This document shows positions 52,597-61,365 of a stretch of DNA of 64,000 bases, piece by piece. Source of the DNA: Polynucleobacter sp. MG-Unter2-18. Its GTDB lineage: Bacteria; Pseudomonadota; Gammaproteobacteria; Burkholderiales; Burkholderiaceae. The notes beneath the pieces were generated by a model. It was given only the letters and a program-made list of their open reading frames with translations, did no database searches and was not told the DNA's origin. Each line of letters opens with the position of its first letter. The stretch's first letter is position 1. The stretch spans positions 372,001 to 436,000 of the forward strand of contig NZ_CP061302.1 in the NCBI RefSeq assembly GCF_018687675.1, given 5' to 3'. The position numbers and the translations under genes were made by a program.

Positions 52597-53347
52597 GTTC
52601 AACATAAAATCTCTGATTCAATTTGCAGGTAGTACTTTATTCATAATTGCTAGCTGTTCTGTAGGCTGTCAGACCCTAGATTCATCTGATAAGCCCACCT
52701 CAATAACGATTTCAGTTGAGGAAGGGCTTACTCCAAAAGAGCAAATATTGTTAGGACAAAACTCATTAAATCAAGCGACTGATGGCCCCGATGAATGTGA
52801 CAAGAAATTCCCTTTTTCAACTGCGACGAATAAAAATGATCCATATGCTGATACTGGCCCTGAAACATGCAAGAAGCTAAAAATACGTGGTCAACGCATG
52901 CAATGTGAAATTGACTCACTTGTATTGGAGAAGCCTGAATCGAATACAACGGGAGCTAAAATAGAGTTGGCCAGTTGGGCTCGTTGCAATGGGAAGATAG
53001 CCGATTTATTAATTGAAGGCTACTATTTGCCAGCGAGTGAAATTGAAAGAAGGTTGCAAATTTGCAGCTCTAATTATTATGCCGATCCTGGTAAGATGCC
53101 CAAAGCAGGTTGGTATCAACGGTTTCTCAAATGGTATACCAGTAATGATTTAACCCCGCCACCAACTGATGCAGCCCTTGAGGTTGCATTAAAACAGTCA
53201 ACACCTCTCGATAGCCGGCAAGATACTGCTGGCTTGATGAAGTGTGAGTGGATGTTTGGTAATAGTCGTACACCTCAGATAGATCCACTACCAAGTTCCA
53301 GTAATGTAGTGCCGACCACTCCAGCTAAAAGACCTGTTAAGAAGTAA
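52586..53347 (+). CDS. Hypothetical lipoprotein
   Basis: 253 aa, not recognised. The N-terminal hydrophobic segment ('STLFIIASCSVGCQT') contains cysteines in lipobox-like positions (IIAS-C or SVG-C). The mature part is Cys-rich ('DECDKKFPF', 'PETCKKLKI', 'RMQCEIDS', 'WARCNGK', 'LQICSSN', 'MKCEWMF'), so several disulphides are likely. ATG 52586 is chosen because GGAG lies at 52574-52577. It overlaps fliR and may belong to that operon. Confidence 0.65.
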   Translation: MRNKFNIKSLIQFAGSTLFIIASCSVGCQTLDSSDKPTSITISVEEGLTPKEQILLGQNSLNQATDGPDECDKKFPFSTATNKNDPYADTGPETCKKLKIRGQRMQCEIDSLVLEKPESNTTGAKIELASWARCNGKIADLLIEGYYLPASEIERRLQICSSNYYADPGKMPKAGWYQRFLKWYTSNDLTPPPTDAALEVALKQSTPLDSRQDTAGLMKCEWMFGNSRTPQIDPLPSSSNVVPTTPAKRPVKK

Positions 53348-53494
53348 GAATTAGCACCCGCTGACAGTTTCTACTGGCCAATCTGTTGATAAGGCGCTTA
53401 AATTAGTGCTTCTAAGGTATATATTCGAGTCATCTGAAAATATATTTGTAAATCTTTCTTAAACGAAATTACAAATATTGCCGTAAGCAAGATC

Positions 53495-54562
53495 ATGATG
53501 AATAGAATCCTCAGTCCTTTTGCTATGGTCATAGCCCTAGCTCTTAGCCTTGTGCTGACGCAGCCGGTAATGGGCTCCGATCCTGCGCCAACCCCCAATA
53601 CAGTAAATAAAGTTGAGAAGATAGCTGATAAAGCCAAGGTTACTGTATCCCCATCCCCTTCCAGTGACGAAGAGATGAGCAAGGCATTGACTAGTAAAAT
53701 TAACAAAGGGTCTGGTGACATCATTATCCGAACTAGTGATCTGGCTGTTAACAACACTGCCATGATCTCTGCAGAGGTGAAGCCAAAGTCCGTAGCTAAG
53801 CCATCTACCAAACCCGTCGAAAAAGAAGTGCATACTCATCATTGGACCTATTTTGATGGACCAGGTGGTCCAGATAATTGGGGTAATTTAAGTAAAGATA
53901 ATTTAGCTTGCCTTAAGGGAAAGAACCAATCTCCTATCAACATCAATATTGATAGGGCTGTCAAAGCAGAATTAAACCCAATAGAGTTTATTTACAGGGC
54001 ATCGCCTCTGACTATTATCGATAACGGCCATACCATCATGGTGAATTACGGCGAAGGCAGTAATTTGATGGTAGATGGTAGGCAATATCGACTGGTTCAG
54101 TTTCACTTCCACAAACCTGGCGAAGAGGCAATTAATGGTGAGCGTAGTGATATGGTGGCGCATTTAGTGCATCAGCATCATGATGGCAGTCTAGCAGTAG
54201 TGGCGGTTTTATTGAGTACTGTGAAACCAGTAGCGCTCAGAAAATACTGGTGGGGCGAGGATGCTGCAAAAGAGAATGCTCTCATTAGCACTCTTTGGAA
54301 CAACGTTCCATTGGTCAAAGGCAAAGCCGAAACTCCTGGCGTCATGATTGATATCAATCAAATATTGCCAACGGATAGAAGCTACTTCACTTACATGGGA
54401 TCTTTAACAACGCCGCCGTGTACTGAAAACGTTCTCTGGCTTGTTCTCAAAAATCCAATTTACATTAGCGAGGCTCAAGTAAAGAATTTTGATCGCATTT
54501 ATCCGATGAATGCACGACCTCTGCAACCTAAGGGTGACAGATTGGTTAAAGAAACTAAGTAG
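53495..54562 (+). CDS. Alpha-class carbonic anhydrase, exported
   Basis: 355 aa. A signal peptide ('PFAMVIALALSLVLTQPVMG') and a linker of about 90 disordered residues precede a complete alpha-CA domain: 'HHWTYFDGPGGPDNWGNL', 'CLKGKNQSPINI', zinc ligands in 'VQFHFHKPGEEA' and 'VAHLVHQHHDGSLAVV', and 'TYMGSLTTPPCTENVLWLVL'. It converts CO2 and bicarbonate in the periplasm. It is out of place between fliR and flgB. The 148 bases before it hold no clear promoter. Confidence 0.9.
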   Translation: MMNRILSPFAMVIALALSLVLTQPVMGSDPAPTPNTVNKVEKIADKAKVTVSPSPSSDEEMSKALTSKINKGSGDIIIRTSDLAVNNTAMISAEVKPKSVAKPSTKPVEKEVHTHHWTYFDGPGGPDNWGNLSKDNLACLKGKNQSPININIDRAVKAELNPIEFIYRASPLTIIDNGHTIMVNYGEGSNLMVDGRQYRLVQFHFHKPGEEAINGERSDMVAHLVHQHHDGSLAVVAVLLSTVKPVALRKYWWGEDAAKENALISTLWNNVPLVKGKAETPGVMIDINQILPTDRSYFTYMGSLTTPPCTENVLWLVLKNPIYISEAQVKNFDRIYPMNARPLQPKGDRLVKETK

Positions 54563-54594
54563 CTATAGTTTGATGCTAGGCGATTAATAAAATA

Positions 54595-56238
54595 ATGAAT
54601 CAAATCAAAAAGATTTCGAATCAATCTGGTGGGAATATTAGTATTTCTCAGAAGATTGCTTCCGAATTAAATAGTCAATCCCATATATTTGATTTGGTAG
54701 ATATGGCTATTGCATTTCATCAACATGGAATGCTTGAGGAGGCTAGTTTAATATATGAAAAAATTCTAATTAAAGATCCGGGGCATATCGATGCTATGAA
54801 TTTGCTTGGCCTGATCGCTTTGCAAAAAAAAGAATATCCGCATGCAATAGAGCTCATTAATAAGGCAATTTCAGCATCGCCTCATAATAATGTCCCTGAA
54901 TTTCATGCAAACCTTGGATGTGCACTACACCAAGAAGGCTTATTAGATGAATCAATCGCAAGTTTTGATTTGGCAATATCCTTAAATCCATCTATTGTGC
55001 TTTATTACAGAAAGCGGGGTCTTGTCCAACTAGAAAAGAAGTATTTTGATAGCGCCATTAATAGCTTTGATCAGGCAATTAAGCTCAACTCACAAGATTC
55101 AATGAATTTTTATTATCGCGGTCTTGCTCAATTAGAAAAGAAATATTTTAATGATGCCATTATCAGCTTTGATCAGGCAATTAAACTAAAAGATGATTTT
55201 TCTGAGGCTTTTAATAATCGCGGTATTGCCCAATTAGGGGATAAGTATTTTGATGCCGCTATTCAAAGCTTTGATTGTGCAATTCGGCTGAGGCCTGATT
55301 ATTCTGAGGCTCTATGGAATAAGGGGCTAGTATTATTAAAATTAGGGAGATTTGAAGAGGGTTGGATGTTGTATGAGGCTAGATTAAAAAAGTCCCCAGC
55401 ATTTCCTTTGGTGAGACAAGAACTTCAATATAGCTATATTGAAGTGGATCAATTAGCAAATAAGTCTGTCTTACTATTCAGTGAGCAGGGGATAGGTGAC
55501 ACTATTCAGTTTTACCGTTATGTGAAAAAAATTGCCAATCTGAATGCTAGAGTAACTGTAGCAGTTCAAAAATCTTTAGTTGACTTGTTATCAGAATCAA
55601 ATCCATTGTGGAGCATAGTTAGTATTGAGGGGGCATTACCAGAGTCTGACTATAGAAGTTCGCTACTAAGCCTCCCTTTTGTTTTGCAAGAAAAATGTAT
55701 TGATATTCACGCTGATAATCCTTATATTTTTAGTAGTCCGCTTAAAGTATCGGAGTGGAAGAATAGGCTTGGTACAAAGCAAAAACCCCGTATTGGATTG
55801 GTATGGAGTGGCAACACCTTATTTAAAGAGAATGCTAATAGAAGTATCCCCTTACTTCAGTTAATTCCATTTTTACCTAGCGATTTGCAGTATGTGAGTC
55901 TGCAGAAGGAATTAAGTGATTTTGACTTAAAGGTATTAGAAAGAAATGCGTTTATTTCAAATTATGCTAGCTACCTAATTGATTTTAATGAAACCGCGGC
56001 CTTAATTGACTGCTTAGACCTAGTCATTACCGTGGATACTAGTATTGCCCATCTTGCTGGGGCTATGGGCAAGAAAGCATGGCTATTGCTTAGTGACAAT
56101 GCTGATTGGCGTTGGTTTATAGATACTGAGTCTTCACCGTGGTATCCAACAATAAAAATCTTTAGACAGGACCAATTGGGAGATTGGTCAAGCGTGCTAA
56201 AAAGAGTCGAACTTGAGCTGGGAGCTCAATTTAGATAA
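54595..56238 (+). CDS. TPR protein with GT9-like glycosyltransferase domain
   Basis: 547 aa. The N-terminal half has about six TPR units (residues about 35-265), several nearly identical ('FDSAINSFDQAIKLNSQDS', 'FNDAIISFDQAIKLKDDFS'). The C-terminal half resembles family 9 glycosyltransferases: 'VLLFSEQGIGDTIQFYRYVK', 'RIGLVWSGNTLFKENANRSI', 'LVITVDTSIAHLAGAMGKKA'. This TPR-GT architecture is common near flagellar loci, where it is suspected in flagellin glycosylation; that role is inference here. It begins 32 bases after the carbonic anhydrase gene. Confidence 0.8.
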   Translation: MNQIKKISNQSGGNISISQKIASELNSQSHIFDLVDMAIAFHQHGMLEEASLIYEKILIKDPGHIDAMNLLGLIALQKKEYPHAIELINKAISASPHNNVPEFHANLGCALHQEGLLDESIASFDLAISLNPSIVLYYRKRGLVQLEKKYFDSAINSFDQAIKLNSQDSMNFYYRGLAQLEKKYFNDAIISFDQAIKLKDDFSEAFNNRGIAQLGDKYFDAAIQSFDCAIRLRPDYSEALWNKGLVLLKLGRFEEGWMLYEARLKKSPAFPLVRQELQYSYIEVDQLANKSVLLFSEQGIGDTIQFYRYVKKIANLNARVTVAVQKSLVDLLSESNPLWSIVSIEGALPESDYRSSLLSLPFVLQEKCIDIHADNPYIFSSPLKVSEWKNRLGTKQKPRIGLVWSGNTLFKENANRSIPLLQLIPFLPSDLQYVSLQKELSDFDLKVLERNAFISNYASYLIDFNETAALIDCLDLVITVDTSIAHLAGAMGKKAWLLLSDNADWRWFIDTESSPWYPTIKIFRQDQLGDWSSVLKRVELELGAQFR

Positions 56239-56300
56239 CACTCCTACTTTTAGCTTTTCGCAGATATCCACCATCTTTTTTGGTAATTATTGCCAAGACT

Positions 56301-56335
56301 AGCCCTTAATAGGCAATTTTTGCCTATTAAGGGCT
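56301..56335. promoter_or_regulatory. Perfect 16-bp palindrome upstream of flgB, candidate enhancer site
   Basis: AGCCCTTAATAGGCAA at 56301-56316 is the exact inverse complement of 56320-56335, with a TTT loop. Its inner GGCAA/TTGCC core matches sites before fliF and flhA. It lies 75-110 bases before the flgB -24/-12 promoter, the normal distance for an NtrC-family activator site. No T run follows, so a terminator is less likely. Confidence 0.65.
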
Positions 56336-56409
56336 CTAGCTTATGTTTCTTGGAATTATTCCGGCCCTTGCTAGAAAAGGGTGGACATGTATCCCTATTT
56401 TCCGAAAAC

Positions 56410-56425
56410 TGGCACGCTCCTTGCA
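56410..56425 (+). promoter_or_regulatory. Sigma-54 (-24/-12) promoter of the flgBCDEFGHIJK operon
   Basis: TGGCAC-GCTCC-TTGCA, a perfect consensus, 61 bases before the flgB ATG. The predicted start is near 56436. GGGAGGAG precedes the ATG. Confidence 0.9.
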
Positions 56426-56485
56426 TATCTACTCATGAGGAATTTCCCCTCGGTTTAGATCATTCCCTAATAGGGAGGAGATGAA

Positions 56486-56902
56486 ATGAATGCAGTGCCG
56501 CAATACGACTCATTAATGTTTGGTGAAACTGCGCTGAAACTGCGTACTTTTCGCCAGCAAATCTTGAGTAATAACTTAGCAAACTCAGATACTCCCGGCT
56601 TTAAGGCCAGGGATATTCGTTTTGCTGACGTATTGAAGGCGCAGTTGGAAGGCAAGTTGCCTTCAACAGGTGTCTCCATGGCGACAACTCATGCTGGACA
56701 TATTGATGGCAGCAATAATAAAGATGACCCTCGTCTGCTCTTTAGAGTACCAAACCAGCCGTCTAAAGATGACAACACAGTAGATAGTGACGTGGAGTTA
56801 AGTGAATTTACGAAAAACTCTGTATTTACCGAGGCTGCACTCCTTTTCTTGGGTGGCACACTGAATAGTCGCTTGACCGCAATTAAAGGACAGCCCTCAT
56901 GA
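56486..56902 (+). CDS. flgB: Flagellar rod protein FlgB
   Basis: 138 aa proximal rod subunit. It has the N-terminal rod signature 'LRTFRQQILSNNLANSDTPG' with 'FKARDIRFADVLKAQLEGKL', and an alpha-helical C terminus. It is the first gene of the long flg operon and sits directly downstream of a strong sigma-54 promoter. Confidence 0.95.
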   Translation: MNAVPQYDSLMFGETALKLRTFRQQILSNNLANSDTPGFKARDIRFADVLKAQLEGKLPSTGVSMATTHAGHIDGSNNKDDPRLLFRVPNQPSKDDNTVDSDVELSEFTKNSVFTEAALLFLGGTLNSRLTAIKGQPS

Positions 56903-57303
56903 GTCTATTGGCTGCTTATGATATTGGGTCTTCCGGTCTAGCGGCGCAAGCTATGCGTTTGAATGTGACCGCATCCAATATTGCTAATGCAGAGAGTGTT
57001 TCTGGCCCTGATGGTCGTCCATATCGCGCACGTCAGGTTGAATTTAGTGCATTGATGAAACCAGGCTCTCCAGGATCAGGGGTTGCTGTGAAAAGCATTG
57101 TAGAGAGCGATGCCCCACTCCGAATGGAGTATCGACCAGGACATCCAAAGGCCAATGCGGCTGGATATGTGGAAATGCCTAATGTAAACCCAGTTGAAGA
57201 GATGGTGAATATGATTTCAGCATCACGATCGTATCAAATGAATATTGAAGCGATGAATGTTTCACGCCAATTGATGCTGAAGACTTTAGATTTAGGCCGC
57301 TAA
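56899..57303 (+). CDS. flgC: Flagellar rod protein FlgC
   Basis: 134 aa. It shows 'YDIGSSGLAAQAMRLNVTAS', 'NIANAESVSGPDGRPYRARQ' and the C-terminal 'NMISASRSYQMNIEAMNVSR'. Normal length; overlaps flgB by 4 bases. Confidence 0.96.
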   Translation: MSLLAAYDIGSSGLAAQAMRLNVTASNIANAESVSGPDGRPYRARQVEFSALMKPGSPGSGVAVKSIVESDAPLRMEYRPGHPKANAAGYVEMPNVNPVEEMVNMISASRSYQMNIEAMNVSRQLMLKTLDLGR

Positions 57304-57334
57304 ATTTTTGAATAGATGAAGAACTGAGGAATAT

Positions 57335-58027
57335 ATGACAACAACAGGTCCAATGAGCAACATTCCGGTGTACGATCCAGCCGTAGCTAAGAGTGCGGGT
57401 ACTAATTCCTCTATTGGAACAACAGCGCAAGATGAAACCCAGAATTTTTTGAAGTTACTAATAGCGCAAATTCAAAATCAAGATCCAATGGCTCCAATGG
57501 ATGCATCAACCATGACGGCACAAATGTCTCAGCTCAATATGGTGACGAGCATGAGCAACATGAACACCTCAATGACTGCCATGCTCAATCAAATGCAGAG
57601 TGTTGACTTTATGAATCAAGCCTCTCTCATAGGGCATAGTCCAGCAGTGGCAGGAAACACAATCTCATTTGATGGAACAAGCCCAGTGATCTTGGGTGCA
57701 AATGCTGCAAATCCGATGAGTTCAGCAGTGGCAACAATTAAAGATGCTAGTGGCAATGTAATCAATAGCGCAAGTCTAGGTGCTGTAGTTGCTGGAATGA
57801 AAAATTTTGCATGGGATGGTACTGATGCTGACGGCAATACAGTCGCCGCAGGTACATACAGCATTAGTATTAGCGGAACAAATACAGCTGGTGGAACTGA
57901 GTCTCTAACAGCTTATGTGGCATCCCCGGTAGCTGCAGTAACTAAGGGGGCTAAAGGTGAAACGCTACTCACCTTGCAAGATGGAAGACAGATCAATGCA
58001 TCAACAATCCAGCAATGGGTCAATTAA
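57335..58027 (+). CDS. flgD: Hook capping/scaffolding protein FlgD
   Basis: 230 aa. It has the N-terminal export part, 'ETQNFLKLLIAQIQNQDPMA' and 'SQLNMVTSMSNMNTSMTAML', and the C-terminal FlgD Ig/Tudor-type region ('FAWDGTDADGNTVAAGTYSI'). It caps the growing hook and is not in the final structure. Confidence 0.94.
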   Translation: MTTTGPMSNIPVYDPAVAKSAGTNSSIGTTAQDETQNFLKLLIAQIQNQDPMAPMDASTMTAQMSQLNMVTSMSNMNTSMTAMLNQMQSVDFMNQASLIGHSPAVAGNTISFDGTSPVILGANAANPMSSAVATIKDASGNVINSASLGAVVAGMKNFAWDGTDADGNTVAAGTYSISISGTNTAGGTESLTAYVASPVAAVTKGAKGETLLTLQDGRQINASTIQQWVN

Positions 58028-58059
58028 ATTAATAAAGAAATTACGATAAGGAGTCGAAA

Positions 58060-59784
58060 ATGGGATATGGAATCGGATTAGCAGGCTTGACAACAACATC
58101 ACAAGCGATTGACGTTGTTAGTAATAACATCGCCAATGCGCAAACGGTTGGATATAAAAATGGTCAGTTTGTCTTTGCTGATATGTACTTTAAAGCAAAT
58201 GATGCACAGGCAAAAGATCGAGTTGGTATGGGCTCGCAACAGCAGGCCATTAGAAGAGATCAATCTTACGGATCGGTGACATCCACACAAAATCCATTGG
58301 ATCTAGCAATTACTGGTCCTGGTATGTTCATGCTGGCTAATCCAGACGATGTTGTCGGAACCGTTCCAACCGAAACTCTTAGTAAGTTTGAATACACCCG
58401 CAATGGACAATTTGGAACGGATAGTGAAAACCGAATGGTCAATCCAAGTGGCTTAATAGTAGTGGGTTACCCATCAGATGAAGCTGGTAATATTATTGCT
58501 GGTGCAAAATCAACGATGACATTAGATCAAACCCCATTGCCATCGCAACCTACTCAAAATTCAGAAGTGGCTCTGAACTTAGATACCAGAAATGGTGCAT
58601 TGGACTATGCCTTTAGTCCAACAAATAGCAGCACCTATAGCCAAGCAACATCACAAACCCTTTACGACCAAAATGGTACAGGGCATATCTTAGCCTTATA
58701 CTATAAGCAAGTGTCATCTCAGTCTTTAACATTAACGCTTGACGATGATGGCGGTTATTCCTACTTACCAACGCAGGAAATCAATGGTGGCAACGCGCCA
58801 GCTAACGAGCAGTTGCCAATAATTGCGAGCACCTATAAAGGTGAAGATAAAAAGTACGTTACTACAGCAAACGCACGTGCACTTGTCGGCTCGGAAAATG
58901 AAGAAACTGTAACAATTACCGGGGCTGTTAAAACCTTGACAGGGGGTACTTTAAATGCATTAGATTCAACTTATGATTTACTGTTGAGTGATGGTACTCA
59001 TGTTCCGATAACACAAACTAGCGCTACAGGCGTCACTACATTTACATACAGCGCAACAGTCGAACGCTTTGAAGTGTATGCAACCATTGATGGCAACAAA
59101 GTCGGCCATGATCCAGATACGGATGGGGACGTGGACTTTACACAGCAAAGCGACGGTTCAGAATATACCCAGCAAATGTCCATCGGTACTATGGCCTTTT
59201 TAGGGGGTAAAAATATCGATACCCTGCAATTGGGGTCAGATGGAACGCCTGAAAATGATGCTTCAACTAGTCTTTATATAAATGCCTTAAGTTCATCCGA
59301 CGCTAATGGTTACGGACGTACAGATGATTATGGAATTATGCAATTTACGATTACTAGTGATGATATGTCAGCGCTCACTGCTCCTTCTCAAACATATGCT
59401 AACAGTCAGGATGGTCATTCTGTATCTAATTTATCCAGTTATGCAATTGATAGTGATGGCAAGTTAATTGCAACCTATGACAACGGTGAAACTCTTGTTA
59501 AGGGACAGTTAATACTGGCACAATTTTATAATCTTGATGGCTTAATGCCAAATGGTAGCAATACATTTACAGCAACAGACGCATCTGGCGAACCCATTTT
59601 GAGTGCTCCAGGAAGTGGCTTATTGGGTCAGGTTCGTTCTAAAGCGTTGGAAGCCTCAAATGTGGACCTAACATCTCAACTAGTTCAGTTGATGGTCTTG
59701 CAAAGACAGTATTCAGCAACTTCGCAAGCATTGAAACTACAGGCTTCCACACTGATTGATGATGCAATTAATATGGGTCGATAA
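58060..59784 (+). CDS. flgE: Flagellar hook protein FlgE
   Basis: 574 aa, longer than enteric FlgE (about 400), with the extra length in the outer D2/D3 region (residues about 145-430). The ends are conserved: 'GIGLAGLTTTSQAIDVVSNN' with 'IANAQTVGYKNGQFVFADMY', and 'NVDLTSQLVQLMVLQRQYSA'. AAGGAG lies before the ATG. It forms the universal joint whose length FliK controls. Confidence 0.95.
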   Translation: MGYGIGLAGLTTTSQAIDVVSNNIANAQTVGYKNGQFVFADMYFKANDAQAKDRVGMGSQQQAIRRDQSYGSVTSTQNPLDLAITGPGMFMLANPDDVVGTVPTETLSKFEYTRNGQFGTDSENRMVNPSGLIVVGYPSDEAGNIIAGAKSTMTLDQTPLPSQPTQNSEVALNLDTRNGALDYAFSPTNSSTYSQATSQTLYDQNGTGHILALYYKQVSSQSLTLTLDDDGGYSYLPTQEINGGNAPANEQLPIIASTYKGEDKKYVTTANARALVGSENEETVTITGAVKTLTGGTLNALDSTYDLLLSDGTHVPITQTSATGVTTFTYSATVERFEVYATIDGNKVGHDPDTDGDVDFTQQSDGSEYTQQMSIGTMAFLGGKNIDTLQLGSDGTPENDASTSLYINALSSSDANGYGRTDDYGIMQFTITSDDMSALTAPSQTYANSQDGHSVSNLSSYAIDSDGKLIATYDNGETLVKGQLILAQFYNLDGLMPNGSNTFTATDASGEPILSAPGSGLLGQVRSKALEASNVDLTSQLVQLMVLQRQYSATSQALKLQASTLIDDAINMGR

Positions 59785-59801
59785 GCAGCACGTCCTAAAT
59801 T

Positions 59802-60563
59802 ATGATTAATCGATACGCCTACACTTCCATGACGGGGGCAACAGCTTCAACTAATCAGTTGGCTGTTACCTCCAATAATCTGGCAAATAGCTTAACGCCC
59901 GGTTTTAGGGAAGTGATAAGCGCATTTCGTGCTGTGCCTCTCAAAGGCGATGGTGAACCATTTACAGGAAACGGCGCAGATACCAGGGTATTTTCTGTTG
60001 AAACTACCCCCGGGAGTAACTTTACAGGCGGGCCATTGCAAACAACCTCAAATCCTCTAGACGCAGCTATTAAAGGCGATGGATTTTTTGCAGTGCGTAG
60101 GCCTGACGGGAAAGAGGCATATACCCGCGCTGGTAAGTTCATGGTGAATGATCAAGGAATTTTGAGTATCGGCAAGGATATACCAGTGGTCGGTGATGGA
60201 GGTAGCATCACAATTCCATCGGGCTCAATAATGCAAATAGCTGAGGATGGCGCAATTTATACCCAGGTTCCTGGAACACAATTTCTCAATCAAGTCGGCA
60301 AGTTAAAGCTAGTTAACCCCAATACCAATAATTTAGTGCGCGCGGAAGATGGCTTATTTGATCTACCAGGAGAGCAAGCAGCCTCTGACTCGCGTGTCAA
60401 AGTAGTACAGGGGGCTTTTGAGCAAAGTAATGTTAATCCAACCATGGCGATGGTGCAGATGATTGGTCAAAGCCGATTATTTGATTTAAATACCCGCTCG
60501 ATCACGATGGCCGATCAAAATGCAAGATCCGCTACCACGCTGTTATCCCTATCACGTAGCTAA
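59802..60563 (+). CDS. flgF: Proximal rod protein FlgF
   Basis: 253 aa. It shows 'TASTNQLAVTSNNLANSLTP', 'GDGFFAVRRPDGKEAYTRAG' and 'FEQSNVNPTMAMVQMIGQSR'. Normal length and position between flgE and flgG. Confidence 0.95.
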   Translation: MINRYAYTSMTGATASTNQLAVTSNNLANSLTPGFREVISAFRAVPLKGDGEPFTGNGADTRVFSVETTPGSNFTGGPLQTTSNPLDAAIKGDGFFAVRRPDGKEAYTRAGKFMVNDQGILSIGKDIPVVGDGGSITIPSGSIMQIAEDGAIYTQVPGTQFLNQVGKLKLVNPNTNNLVRAEDGLFDLPGEQAASDSRVKVVQGAFEQSNVNPTMAMVQMIGQSRLFDLNTRSITMADQNARSATTLLSLSRS

Positions 60564-60579
60564 TATAAGAAGATAAAAA

Positions 60580-61365
60580 ATGATACGCTCATTATGGATA
60601 GCTAAGACGGGCATGGATGCCCAGCAGATGAATCTAGATACGATTGCTAATAATCTTTCTAACTCATCTACAACTGCATATAAGCGGGTCCAGCCGTTAT
60701 TTCAGGATTTGCTCTACACCACTGTTCGCGCTGCTGGCTCAGCAGCAAATGCGCAAAATCTTTTGCCAACAGGTCTGCAGGTAGGATCTGGATCAGCGAT
60801 TACCTCTACTGAGCGTAATAATTTACAAGGTACATTATTTAGAACAGGTAATCAATATGACCTTGCTATTAACGGTAATGGCTTTTTTCAAATTGCACTT
60901 GCTGATGGAACTACTGCCTATACCCGCAATGGCCAGTTTAGTACAAGTGCAACGGGACAAATTGTCACATCATCCGGAAATGTAGTTTCACCTGGATTGA
61001 CTATTCCGATTACCGCAACGAGCGTTACTATAAGCCTTTCAGGTGTGGTACAAGCTACGAATCAAAACGGAACTATTACGCAAGTTGGTCAATTATCCAT
61101 GGCTAACTTCATTAATCCTGCGGGCTTAGTTGCACTTGGTGGCGGAAACTATATTGCATCGCCAGCATCCGGTAATGCAACGAATGGTTTACCAGGATTA
61201 AATGGATTTGGTACGATGAATCAGTACTATATTGAGCAGTCCAATGTGAATGTGGCTGAAGAGCTTGTGAATTTAATAGCAGCGCAGAGAGCATATGAGA
61301 TAAACACCAGAGCTGTATCTGCCTCTGATCAAATTTTGCAGCGCGTCTCTAATTTAGGTCAATGA
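60580..61365 (+). CDS. flgG: Distal rod protein FlgG
   Basis: 261 aa. It shows 'SLWIAKTGMDAQQMNLDTIA', 'NNLSNSSTTAYKRVQPLFQD' (with the FlgG-specific insertion following) and 'EQSNVNVAEELVNLIAAQRA'. Its stop overlaps the first flgH ATG. Confidence 0.97.
   Translation: MIRSLWIAKTGMDAQQMNLDTIANNLSNSSTTAYKRVQPLFQDLLYTTVRAAGSAANAQNLLPTGLQVGSGSAITSTERNNLQGTLFRTGNQYDLAINGNGFFQIALADGTTAYTRNGQFSTSATGQIVTSSGNVVSPGLTIPITATSVTISLSGVVQATNQNGTITQVGQLSMANFINPAGLVALGGGNYIASPASGNATNGLPGLNGFGTMNQYYIEQSNVNVAEELVNLIAAQRAYEINTRAVSASDQILQRVSNLGQ

Noticed and set aside
53375-53391. Possible -24/-12 promoter before the carbonic anhydrase gene
   Set aside because: TGGCC-N6-TTGAT lacks the essential GC at -12.
56301-56335. 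Palindrome before flgB as a transcription terminator
   Set aside because: Neither arm is followed by a T run, and its core recurs near other flagellar promoters; kept as a regulatory site, although a dual role is possible.
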